Of a stretch of 64,000 bases of DNA, positions 51,201 through 63,400 are shown piece after piece (the first letter of the stretch is position 1; the number at the start of each line of letters is the position of its first letter). A program made the translations under genes and the position numbers. The notes below the pieces were generated by a model. It searched no databases and was not told the DNA's origin. It worked only from the letters and a program-made list of their open reading frames with translations. This DNA comes from Apostichopus japonicus (Eukaryota > Echinodermata > Holothuroidea > Aspidochirotida > Stichopodidae), in assembly GCF_037975245.1 (NCBI RefSeq), contig NC_092568.1:26222501-26286500 (forward strand), written 5' to 3'.

Positions 51201-54159
51201 ACGTGATACCTTGTTATCTTTTATCTAGACCTGAGATGTCCATCGATGGTATGTACACCGTGTTGTGGGTATTGACCGTAGCTGTATGTATGGACTGTAC
51301 ACTAGTGTCTAATTACCGATGGTAGCAAGCTGTGTGTGCATTTTCTGGGATCGATGGTGGTGTCTAACACTTCTGTTACACCTCATTCAAAACTAGGTCA
51401 GATTACCGGCATGAGACGTTTCTTTGTGCACGAGTCTTCACACCCAACAAATCTGTATACTGTCTTCCAGTATCTAATTCATTATGTAATGCAGCTTATA
51501 TACTTTTAGCTATATTTTGAAGAAAAAATTACAGTGAGCAAGAATTTTTCTGGCAATGCCAATGAATGATCAAAAAAAAATGACTGATCTTAAATATTTT
51601 AGACAATGAATGATCTGTTAACCACTTAACGAAATATAACTTACTTAAATTCTCAAAAAACTAAACAAACAAAACCTCTCCGATTTTTGGACAGTAGGCA
51701 ATTCTAAAAATGTAGCTCATATTATGAAGTTTATCCCTATAGGATATTTTCTCTTCACAGTCTCCCAATATAAAATAAAGCCAAGATGCAGAAGAAGAGG
51801 TAAATCTATGCATTATACCAGTTAAGTTATAGATATATCAAATAAAGATAAAATTAGATAAAAACTGAGAAACAAAAGGACCATGACGGAAGTAACATGC
51901 TAAGTGGGTGTTGTCCCAGTATCTCCTTTGCTTCAGTACAGCCAACGGTCATTCACATACCTTAGGGTCATCACCAAAAGCTGCAAAATGGTGATCTGGG
52001 AGAATTTCTTTAGCTATTCTGATGATGTCCTTGCACTTCTTTGGTGTTTCTTCAACTTTTCCAGCCAAAAATAGACAAGCTGCTCCAGTCAACTAAAAAC
52101 AAAATAAAAATAAAAACAGATAGAAAAAAGTCATTGCTTTATTCATTTTGAGGCTTGAAGCCTATGAGTGACAAATAAAACACATTAATGGATTACTTTC
52201 TTCTACCATCACATGTACTGAGGGCTCTCAGCCGATAGTGACATCAAACAAATACTACACTATTACCCTGAGTAGATCCGATGAGGGTAATATTATAGTT
52301 TTCTAGTAACATTACCAATTCTAATGTGAATCGTTGAAAAAAGTCTACTGGAAATTTCTTTGTTCTATCAAAACTCAAATCTAATTGATTTGACAAGGAT
52401 GCCAATAGACTATACCATAATCTGGCTACTTTTCTAGCTTCAATTATTAGACTTAAATTTGTTTTACTTTAATACAGTACTCTGCTTTCACCTTTCTTTT
52501 TCCTTTTGGTTATTAGTATCATTATTATTATTTATTGTAAATAGATATATATATATTTATTTGACTTCTAGCAATCTTTGATTGCATCACATTTTTCTTC
52601 TCTTTTTTCCCTAAGGTATGCTATCAAAGTATTTGCAAGTAAAAGTATTGTCAGAGTTCAACTGTTCACTTGTTTCTTTTATTGACAGCCATTTGTAATC
52701 AGAAAGGTCATTAATACAAGAAATAACACATTTTCTATATATCCAGCGATTCTCTAAACATATAAATAGAGTGCCCCCTGTTACTTCCTGTAAGTCTACA
52801 TGTTCTATTCAAATAACTGCACTGTAAGGTCACCGAATCATACTATGTATAAATACACAGGAGGCATACCTGACAATCAAAGTGAATGCATGGGAAACAT
52901 AGGCTATGTTTAAATTAATACAACGATACATATTTGTATAACAAAAACAGAGCTTACATATCTTGGGAATTCTTTGAATGTGTGGAACATATAGAAGCGA
53001 TGAAAGTAAACCACTCCAGTTGCCATGGTGTCATATCGTCTATAAACAACTTTCATTGAGGAAAATAACAAAACTCCAATACTAAATATATTGATCAAAC
53101 AAAAAAGTAAATGTGTAATATGGACACAAAGAAGTCAATCTGCAACACAGTACTTTAACAATTCAAGACATATTGTAGACATGCAATTTATAGCACCTTA
53201 GCAATTTTTCTTTTTCAGAGCAGGACTTAAAAAATTCAATCCCTCAAATTGCTGCGTGAAATTCAAAGTCCACATGAATGGTCACAACACACAAATATGC
53301 CAGGCTTCCTACTGACTAGCCACATAGGACCTCCTACAAAAGCTTAAAAGGAGTAATTATAGAATACAGGGCCACTCGATGATACTATCTGAGCATCCGG
53401 ATGCGCGGATGCTTAGTCTCACCCCAGTACGTATGTGAGTAAAAAATGTCAAAGTCCCAGTTCTTTCTTTTTGAGTGGATGCGCGGATGCGTGGATGCGG
53501 AGTGTCCTTTCCTAGTACTTCTGTGGTGGAATTTTAGAGGGCGTCACACATGTACGGATGCCTTTTAAGAACGACACACTATTGATGTGGAATATCTTCG
53601 TACATACGGGACTTTCAGTATTGGAAATACGTGATGGTATATGTCGAAACTTTTCGAAAATTGTAAGTCCATTCCTAGTACTCTCGGGGTGGATGCGCGG
53701 ATGCGGAGTCAAAATGAAATACGTGATGGTATATCGTATATGGGGAAACTTTCGAAAATTATCTAAGTCCTTTCCTAGTACTCCCGGGGTGGATGCGCGG
53801 ATGCGGAGTCAAAATGAAATACGTGATGGAATTTTAGAGGGCGTCATACGTGTACGGACATGTACAGACACACCGCGCATCCGGATGCTGGGAAGAGTTA
53901 ATGAATGGCCCTGTATTCTATAATTGTACCGCTTAAAAGAGGCATAAGCTTAGATGCATATAATGCTCATTGTTAAATGTTTTGATAGTTATCAATGATA
54001 TTTCTTCTGGACTAAAGGATACAGTTTCATGGCTGTCCCAGCTTCGATGATAAATCTTGCTCCTTCTCTTCGATACCTTGCTTCTGTCCCTTCATCCATG
54101 CCATCTTTCATGGATGGAGTATTTAGGAGATCTTCTGGTTCATAAAACCAGCAGGGCAT
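45280..54159 (-). CDS. CCNK: Cyclin K, regulatory subunit of CDK12/CDK13
   Basis: Eight coding exons on the minus strand: 54159-54023, 53039-52958, 52092-51961, 51003-50840, 50002-49833, 48822-48734, 47497-47461, 46385-45280. They give 638 aa (human 580). It opens [16 protein letters not shown], then [13 protein letters not shown], and two cyclin folds at about 20-260. Diagnostic stretches are [60 protein letters not shown] and [16 protein letters not shown]. The last exon (368 codons) is Pro/Gln/Ser-rich and disordered, with a [10 protein letters not shown] run, and ends VVNWNR. Cyclin K with CDK12/13 phosphorylates Ser2 of the RNA polymerase II tail and supports long DNA-repair genes. The acceptor at 54182 shows that the first coding exon is preceded by a 5' UTR intron. 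It is divergent from ALKBH1. Identity is firm. Confidence 0.96.
53351..53930. mobile_element. 580-bp TIR element with 9-bp target-site duplication and internal tandem repeats
   Basis: Left end TAATTATAGAATACAGGGCCA and right end TGGCCCTGTATTCTATAATT are inverted copies. GCTTAAAAG lies directly outside both ends (53342-53350 and 53931-53939). The interior carries repeats of GGATGCGCGGATGCGGAGTC, AAAATGAAATACGTGATGG and TTTTAGAGGGCGTCA, and further in GCATCCGGATGCGCGG on both sides. No transposase is encoded. A 9-bp duplication suggests Mutator-like, but an 8-bp hAT-like reading is possible. It lies in cyclin K intron 1. Confidence 0.8.
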
Positions 54160-54181
54160 TGTGATATATTTCTTGTTTTAC

Positions 54182-55039
54182 CTGTACATAATGAAAAGAA
54201 TACTGATATTTTTCTTGTGATATTGAAATGCTCAATTATTAATTTCAGTCTTACAGTAACTTCTTGATGCTTAGAGAAATAATGTTCTTTTAAAGGACAA
54301 ATAACATGCTCTCTTTTAATGTTTGCTCTATTCAGTTTTATCCTTCAGCCAAATGATTGCACCAATATTTTGATCAGATTCTGCCAGAATGCGATAGGTT
54401 TATATACTTGTAAAGGCCTCGAGTCAAAATTGTCAATGCAAGGACTAAAATCCATAACACTCCACATGTCCATTACAGGCAATAATCATTCCATCCCAAT
54501 TAAGACAGTGTTTGGTTAGGTTATACTAACACCAATTCCACGGTGTCCTCGTTATGCGAAGTTTCCAACCCTAGCGTATACTATACTACTTACTAGTTAG
54601 GCATATGTTCGGCCAACCTACTTACATTTACAGTACGTAGGCCTAGGCTAGCCTATGCAGAACCTAAGTTAGTTAGGTTACTATAGTGCCGAAGTAAGAC
54701 AACTCAAGACCGTAGTGAGTAAAAATGACCATGATTGTCAAGATGGAAGTATAACATGCTATGTTAAGTTTTGATATGTTACCTCTGGTTCAATCTTTAG
54801 TTATTCAACTTCAGTGTACATGAATGAACTTCGCCAGCGCCAGAAGCTAATGATACAGTATGTAACGTTGTCAGATTTAATTCAATTGTCGCATTGTATG
54901 AACGAAGTGAAAGATCTGCTGCGTGCATATATGTGAGAAGTCAACACACAGTCGACGTCATGTCAGAAGAGCCCTCCTAGCCTGCACCCAACTTGTGAGC
55001 AAGATTGTAGCACAAGGGCAATGAATGCTTGGAGAGTAG
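54182..55039. promoter_or_regulatory. Shared promoter region between cyclin K and ALKBH1
   Basis: The two genes start on opposite strands with under 0.9 kb between their start codons. The middle (about 54590-54680) has a cluster of AGGCCTA, CCTAGG and GTTAGG motifs. No TATA box was found. The cyclin K 5' UTR exon must also lie here. Confidence 0.5.
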
Positions 55040-58000
55040 ATGGATTTGGGATCTGATGCCAGACACGTTGTTGGAAAAAGAGACTTTCCAGACCAGGAAG
55101 ACAATTTTAAACCGGTTTTTAAACGCTATAAAAATCGAACACATGGTTTAGACCTCTCAGAAGTTGTGGATTTTAGACTGGTAAGCATTCTCATGATAGA
55201 AACCTTGTAACTGTTGTCATTAGTACTATTTCTGCGAGCAAACTATTAAGCGTAAGATCTAATTCATGAATTATGTCATGGCCTCCATAGTATATAGAAT
55301 TTGGTAGTGTGAAGAATGCAGAAATACGTATCACTGTAAAGTTTCATTGTTATCACTGTGTCTGAGTGTGTCATTCAGATAACCAGCATGATTGTAGTCA
55401 GAAGGCCTTATACTACTGTAGCCTAGGTTCAGCCAGTTTAAGTTTTCTGGTAAACCTGATCTAGTTCTAGGCCTATCTTTACTATACAAGACTAGAGTAA
55501 AAGTAAGTGTTTTGGTTTCCTGGTGTAGGCTACCACCCAGCCCAGTTACATAGAACTGTTTTTAAATGTGGTTCTATCATCCAAAATGTGGTAGTCTGTC
55601 CAGCTTCAGAGTGAATACCACATGTGGCACATTTTCATATATTCTAGGCACTCAGGTGATTTCACTTATAACTTAAGACCTTTGTTGATTTTAGCCTCGT
55701 TTGTCAGGGTTTATCAACAGAAGCAAAAACAACAATAAAGGGGCTAAATTGACATGTTAATGGGTCCCCAAATTTTTTCTCTTCACCTCCCTATGTTATT
55801 TTCTTTTTGACAGGGCAGTGCTAGGAGGTATTTTAGTTACTGTTTATTCATTCACAAACTTGAGGAAGAGAACAATAAACTAATATCCTGTTGACAATGT
55901 TTCATCGTATTATCCAGGGATGAGTTATTGTTACATTAATGTTCTCAATGTTTTTTTTTTATACCTCATAGCCTGATGTTTGTAAGAAGTTTGAAGTGAC
56001 CAAGAGGGAGATTAAGACTGGTGGAGATATTTGCTCAGATTGTTTTGGCCTGAAACCTCCAAAGAAGTGGCAGTCTTTTACACTGAATTCATCTCCAGGT
56101 ACAGTCAAGTATTGAAGGTGGCCTGTTGAGTTATTATCTTATTATATACAAAATTCTCATGTCGGGAAAGTTTGGACCCTTGAAACCATCAGAAATGTTA
56201 ACTTGGATATTTTTACAAATATATAGCGAGTGATTATGGAACAATAAACGTTACCGTACAGAACTATTCTACATGAAGACGAACGTCATAAAGTTACCAA
56301 CACAATAATGAGGTGCAGAAACTCCTTTATATCGTTTTTAACTCTACTGTAGCTTGAAGAAAAGGTTGTTATGATACTCGAGTCCAAAAATTTGATGTAT
56401 TGGTTAGATTAGTTTATTGGTTCTGTATTGCGCTGTAGTTTCTTGCCATGAACTTTTCGGGTGCAAATAACCATATCACATCACATTCCAGGGGAAAAAT
56501 TCTTAGTGTGTCTGGTATAATGTCATACATTACAGGTTTTATTTATTTATAATTTGTCATTTTCAGGTTTCATATTCGTCAGCAACCCTTTCAAGGTCGG
56601 CCATCAAAGATACTGGTTGAAGAGATTACTAGAAGACATTCCTAATCCTACAAATAAATCAAATCTCTCAGATGGATTCCCAGTCAGTGGAGAGTCAGTG
56701 TGGGATTTACATTGCAAACGGTACAATACTTAACAGTACAAAACCCTAAACTGGTAGATTTAACAGTGGCTTGTAAAGTGTCATAGAATATTTCAAAAAG
56801 TTAGATGTTCAGATTTAAAAAGTAAGGAGGCAAATCGTTGAAAAATTAGGTTACTTAGGGTATTGTGAATGTTCATGTTTGAAGGAGTTCATAGGACAGG
56901 ATATACAAAGATGTTGTGGTGGTCATTCCCTCCGTTGTGTCCCAAGGGTTACCTGTGACCAGATTACCTGTGACCAGAACTGACAGTGATAGCTTTCTTA
57001 CTGCTATAATGCCTCATGCATACTACAAATGGCCAGGCACCCTTGGCAGGAAACAAGCTTAATTTCTAGCCAGGGGATGATGTTATGTCAGGGAATATTT
57101 TTTACTAGGGGAAGCACAATAATAACTAGATTTTTCGTAGCTTGGAATCCATTGGAAGAGTGCTTAAAATGAACACCAAAACCTCTATTCCTCTTATTTC
57201 AATTATCCCCTTATTGTTCTCTAGTGTGTCTCATTTTCAATCCCAGTTCTCATCACATATCTGCCAGGGCATGCCCAGTAGTGTAAACAGTTATTTTCAT
57301 TCAGTAGTATGCCTGTCATCTTCTTTGACAACTTAAAAGTTACTAAACCAGGTGCATTTTAGACTTATACATCTATAGAATAGTTTTTCTAGCATAGGAC
57401 ATTTAAGTTTATAATATTGTCTTTTTTTCCATCCAGATACCCCTCTGGTAAGAAGTCTGCCTTCAGTCAGTTGAGATGGGTCACTTTAGGATACCACTAC
57501 AACTGGAGCACAAAGCTTTATGATCCGGAAGATGTATCTCCATTTCCAGAGGACATAGGGATCCTTTCTGCCATCGTAGCTACCAGTCTTGGCTTTCACA
57601 GCTTCAAGGCAGAGGCAGCTATCGTCAATTATTACAACATGAATTCAACTCTCGGAGGCCATAATGACCATTCAGAGTTAGATCATGATGCTCCTCTGAT
57701 CAGTTTCAGGTAAAGAAAGTAATACTGAGCAACCGATCAGATATAACCTAATTATACGGCACTGGTCAACTAACAGTAAAGCCCTTGCAGTATTAAGTAT
57801 AATGAGTTTTCAGGAAAGATTTTTTTTAAATTTTAAAATGATTCAAGTTGCATCATTTAATGAGAAGAAAAATAACGCCTCAGTTAGTGAAGTATTTAAC
57901 GACTTGTTCCCCTGAGATCTCTGGGTTGATTCCTTTCCTAGCCAATTATTTATCAGATATCTCTTAATTTGTTTCCATAATTTTTCAGCCAGTCTTCTGT

Positions 58001-59348
58001 TTCATTATTTGTTTAAATGCACTTTACCAATCCCATGAACTGTATGAAAATGAAACTTACTGGGTTGATGTTTTGGCAGAGAAACATGGAAAATTGAATG
58101 TATTCATTTCATGGAGTGAGAGGAAACATTTCTAAAGTACATTGGTATTTAATTTACTTACAGTTTATAAATGCATTTACAATCAATTGTTGGTTTTCTT
58201 CGCTTCCTCATCAAATTTTAGACCAAGTTCTCTGTTGTTATACTAAGTATAGGAACTATGCAACTTTAACTCAAAAGTTTCTTGGCTTGGCTCATCCTTT
58301 CCTGCCCATTAACTAACCTTCAAAGAGTGTCAGGCTAGTTACCTACTTTAATGTTCTCAAACTGCACATGATTGCCAGGACAAAACATTGCAAAATATAC
58401 ATATTTCTATCTATAAATTGAAAGACAAACTAGCGTCTCTTGTTGCCTTACAGTTTTGGACAATCTGCAATCTTTCTGGTAGGCGGAACAACGAAGGCTG
58501 CCAAACCGACTCCAATACTGCTTCGGAGCGGTGATGTCATCATCTTGTCATCATCATCCCGTTTAGCTTTCCATGGAGTACCCAGAATCTTGCATGATAA
58601 TCCTGAATACTTGAAACTCTGTTGGGGGATGACTGAAGAAGTTCATCGAAGGAATGAAAACATTCCTTCAAACAGGAAGAAAGGTGGACAGGAAGATACT
58701 GAAATCTTAAATAAGCATAAAACGAATGAAGAGTGTAAAGTTAGAACCGGCTGCAATATAGAAGGAAACGATAGTCTGACATCAAGGGAGAGGCGAGAAG
58801 AATCAGAAATACTATTAACAGATGGAAAAGTGTTTAATGATAGACTTCCATGTACAACAGTTGAAGAACTGAATGTAGAGAGAAATCATCTTCAGAATAG
58901 GCTTTGTAGAAGACAAAAAGAAAACTGCAGTGATGATGAAAGCCATCAAATTATGAAAGTCAGAGAAGTGAGTGATTTGACTGAGTCTCCTAACAGAACA
59001 GAACAACGTAACGAAAAACTTGAAGTAAGTGAAGGAGATGAAGCAATGCGGATCAATTGTACTGACAGGCAGGAAACAGAGAAGTGTCAATCACAAGGAT
59101 TCAGAGATGTAAATGGGAAAGATAAAGAAACGCTTATCAATTCTTCTCTAGAACCTAGCCAAATAGACAGTAAAATGAACGATATTTCTTCTTTATGGAA
59201 CAAATTTCCACATATTGATGACATCTTAAAGAAAATAAGCATGGAGACAGATCGAATGTCCCAAAGTACTTTGTGGGAGCCTTTTGAAAAGCATCTGCAA
59301 AATGCTAGACTTAATGTTAGTGTCCGTCAAGTCAATACGTCAGTATGA
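55040..59348 (+). CDS. ALKBH1: ALKBH1, Fe(II)/2-oxoglutarate nucleic-acid dioxygenase with a long insertion
   Basis: Five exons: 55040-55180, 55972-56098, 56567-56720, 57437-57709, 58454-59348. They give 529 aa (human 389). The ATG at 55040 has an in-frame TAG just upstream. The catalytic core is intact: LRWVTLGYHYNW, AAIVNYYNMNSTLGGHNDHS with iron ligands H216 and D218, SFGQSAIFLVGG, and SRLAFHGVPRIL with ligand H272. The C-terminal 2-oxoglutarate arginines are in ARLNVSVRQV (R517, R523). ALKBH1 removes methyl groups from tRNA (m1A, and m5C oxidation at mitochondrial tRNA) and has reported activity on DNA 6mA. Oddity: between H272 and the arginines there are about 250 residues where human has about 55. 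The extra part is charged, E/K/N/R-rich and low in complexity, within one uninterrupted last exon. Identity is firm; the insertion's role is unknown. Confidence 0.96.
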
Positions 59349-60485
59349 AGAGTGTTCTGTAGCAGACATAAACCCAGGGTTTTTAATGACCTTGATATCA
59401 ATGTATCTAAAGAATGGCATATTGTAAGTTAATGAGACAATTTTAGCAAGTATTTTAAAACAAAACTGATTGATTCACTGATCTGTGGTTGAGTGTCACC
59501 CCACAACCCATCCACCTCCACGTCGTCCTCACGTAGACATGATCCTGATGAATGAAAGTTTATGCTTTTGCAGTTTGATTTGACTTATTTTCTTGATTCT
59601 TATATCTGCCACCTTTACTTTGCCCAAGATCAAGTGTGACTGAATGATTGATAGATAGCATGTTGCTTACCTGAACTCCCATTTGATCCATTAATTGTTT
59701 AGTGACATGACTAGCTTTGCGCCAATTCTACAAAGTAGATGTCTCACTCTAGAAGATGTTAATTCTGCCAGTTGCCGATTATTAAAATCTGTTATTGAAA
59801 ATAACAGTGTCAGCCTAAAGTGTCATATTTACCAGATGTAGTGTTAATGTGTTACAAGTTAACTACTGATATCTGTTTGCTATGGTGACAGCAACTTATT
59901 TTGTTCTGCAGTATCTGCAAAATGGCATAAACTTCAAACACATCAAGCTTTCATAGGCCCCAAATTTAATTTAATATGAACTCTAGATGATATAAAGTAT
60001 GGTTATAAAATATTACTAATGAGAAATAACATTCTGGTTTGTTTCTTTTCTCTGTTGCCCTATGAATGCATGACGGGGGAACCCCTCACCCCATTCCCGA
60101 GTGCAGTCGAGCTAATCACTTCAGACAGCGGGATGTTATTTAAGTATACCGCCCTCTACTAGTATCCTAGCAACTGTTATTAGGACGATATGCTAGTACA
60201 GAAGTTACGTGGGACTGTCAGAGCCACCTAACACACTAGCAAATAACGTAAACGAAAAACACGAACAGAAGAATCCAAAATGTGATTTATACCAAACGTT
60301 ACTAGGCCTATACGTACATATCATCACGCTTGGACTCTTGGAGTTAAAAATCCAATCAGAGTGGTCAGTGATCACCTAACGTAAAACAACATGTTAACCA
60401 CTTATTCCTCGTCCACAGGCTGAACGTGACCTACGACTGCCAAACACGTATCGCTCAAAATAAGTAAAAGATACCCTAATTCAGA
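59349..60485. other. ALKBH1 3' UTR and BBOF1 upstream region
   Basis: No exon seen. A possible ALKBH1 poly(A) signal is ATTAAA at 59781-59786. The last 400 bases are richer in CpG and contain AGGCCTA, an imperfect RFX-type X-box (60162-60174) and a forkhead-like GTAAAC (60248-60253). Confidence 0.45.
60162..60174 (+). promoter_or_regulatory. Candidate X-box (RFX site) upstream of BBOF1-like gene
   Basis: GTATCCTAGCAAC has a perfect RGYAAC half and an imperfect first half (two mismatches to GTTRCC), with a one-base spacer. It lies 312 bases before the ATG. RFX and FOXJ1 drive motile-cilia genes, so the placement is sensible, but such a degenerate match can occur by chance. Confidence 0.3.
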
Positions 60486-63400
60486 ATGCCAAAGAAGACA
60501 AAGAAGGGTGGAAAGGGGAAGAAGGGAAAAGGAAAGGGAAAGAAGTCGTAAGTACCAAGGCCTGGGCACTATCATAATGCTTAACTTAGGCTAAGTCAGG
60601 CCTAGATCAACACTAACCTAGTAGTAGTTGTAGAACTATTACTACAGTAGTTACTAAGCCTAGATTACAGTAAACTGTATAGGCCTAGGCCTGTTATCCT
60701 ATTGTTTTAACTTCTTAGTATAACGACAGTCTGTGACAAATTTTTCTCGGTTGTGCAGATACAACATGGTAGGCCTATGCCTAACTCAGTCAGGTAAGAC
60801 TAGGCCTACATCAGCAAACCACAATCATTGATCAAGTTTACAATTTAAAATAAGACACAATGTTACAAGCTAAATATGATCTGTTTCCTTCTGTCGGGGA
60901 CAAAGTAAAACGAATGACAATTGACTTTGTACAGGGTTAATTATCATTCGCGAATGCCAGCGAATGACAACGAATGACAGTGGTGAGAAGAGATAGAATG
61001 ATTAACGGAGTGGAGTAAATGCGGTTATTGGTTTTCTGCGCAAAAATGATTTGAGGAAAATCGCATGTTACGTGGTTGCAGGGTTTTGGTGTAATTTACG
61101 GATAGAAACCACAGGGAAAGTTTTTGTGTGAGAATGCGCTTGAGTGCTGTGCTTTTGACATTTACCTTTGTAGATTTATATAGAAAGATAACTGAAGCCG
61201 TTTCAAGCCGTTTTTAATGTGTACAACATATTGTCATTCGTTATGTGTAACGCAATTGTCATTCATTTTAGTATCACCCTTCTGTCGCTGCCAGTTCCGA
61301 ATCAAATGTGATTTGACACTCCTACGTAGCTTAGCCGTTGTTACTTGTTACAGTAGGTTCGCTTAGTTTAGTCTGATTAGTGATATATGGCATAGGCTTC
61401 TACTTGTGATCTTTTTAAACTCCACAAATTGACTTGTGTACAAACCATGATATAAAAGTACTTCTGCAAACTTGAACATGTTGATTGTGTGTGTTATTGC
61501 AAATTTGAAATTAGTATTTTCAATCATGATATGTCAATTGCAACAAGTTTTAAGTATATAACAATTGTGAAATCCCCTTCATCCAAAGAGAACATGGTTA
61601 AAAACAAATCAGCAGTTTTGATACTTAATGTTTTGGAGATCTCCTTTTTTTGCATTCTTCTGGTACATTTGTTGACTATGACATTATTTTGTTGTAGGAA
61701 AAAGGAAAAGTTTACTGATACAGCACTTTCCATTGCAAACACCAAACTTTGGGAATCTCGCCTGGATGCAACAGAAAAGTCAAGGTTAGAATTCCGAGAC
61801 AATGCTAAGAGGTTGGCCTTTGATAATGAGAGTCTTCAAAAGCAGTTAATGGTCACAGAGAAAGATACTGTTGATGTCATTTCATACTTGAAGAGAGAGG
61901 ATCAGTCAAAGGAAGATTTGGTGAGTTGGATTTCCAGGTCATCAGTGCAATAGAAAAAGAAACCCAACCATATTGATAAGATATGTTAATTTTATCGTGG
62001 AACAAGAAAAACAATTGATAGATATTTTCTACTCTCAGGACTTCATGTTCATTTTGACCTTCAATTTACTTGTTGAAACCTGTTACTTTTTTATATTTTT
62101 CTATAATTCTACCAATGCCCTTAAGATTTAAAGCATTTCTTAGGATGTCATTGATCAATCTCACAACCTATTATATCTCATCAATAATGACTTCATCTTC
62201 TGGTTGGTATGAAAAGCTTTGAATTATTGAAAATGGAAAAGTACTTATTTGAAATTTTCAGAAGGCATATGTTAGTCAATCTTTCATGTTTTTAATCATA
62301 AACTTTATATTGTCACCCTGCAGCAAAAATTTACAGAACAAAGTTCCCAGATCTGTGATTTGAATGACAGAAATGAATCTAGCTCAATTTCTCCTCAATC
62401 ATCTGTTGTTTAATGCACAAAAAGACTTTATCAAAACCTGATTTTAATTGCTACAGTACTCTTCATAAAAATCACACCATCCATGATAAAAAATGTAATA
62501 ATTATCCCCCCACCCCCATATAAGGTTTATCAAATTATGTTTAACATCACTTGGAATCAGTGACAATATATAAGTCTGCTGCCTAGTTTATAACAGTACT
62601 AGAAGAACAGTCACACACACAAGTTTTTAATTTTCAAACATACTGGTTCATGTAATCATATGTACTTTTTTCTATCTTTCAGATTTCAAAACTTCAAAAG
62701 GAGCTGAAAGATACACGAAGAGATGCCAGGAAAGAGAAACAGGAGATTGTGAGTAGAAGTTTAAGTAATGACAGACCTCTCAGGTGGAATTGCTTTACAG
62801 AACAAAATGTCATCATTGTGTCCCAGATACTTCCAAGAATAATAATATTAAATGTTTCCTTAGTAGCTTTTTATCTTTGGCGACTGTATTACTATCAATC
62901 TTTGCAGAAAGGATTCTTCATATTTTAATTTATTTACTGGCCTTTTAATTTTTAAATATACAGCAATTAGCATAAATATTTTTTATTATTTCTCAGCACT
63001 CAAAAATAAATTTTTCTTTAGTTTTCCCTGTTTTATTTCATATTTTGATAAAATTAGAGTGTTTTAGTTTTTTATCTTATTTAATAGAGGTTTCTCAATG
63101 TTTGAAATATTTTAACTTTGCCTAAAGTAATAACGGATCATATGTATCGCTAAAATATTTTCCAGCGTCATAATCGCTTTTGATGACTTTTGATTTATGT
63201 TTAATTCATGTTGGTCTGTTTCTTGTAGATTGCTGATTTTACGCAACGGATGAACCAACTTGAACTTGATCTGAAGGAAAGGACTGATGAAGTTAAACTG
63301 ATGCAGAGCGAGCTGAAACTTGTGAAAGAGTTTCGCAGGAAGAGAGGTCAGATGCAAAAGGAACTAGAAGATGTGAGTCTCAACTGTTCTTCTTTGATGT

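Noticed and set aside
61489-61697. Open frame running into BBOF1 exon 2 from upstream
   Set aside because: Read as intron. The splice from 60547 to 61698 keeps the frame and gives the expected Lys/Gly-rich start.
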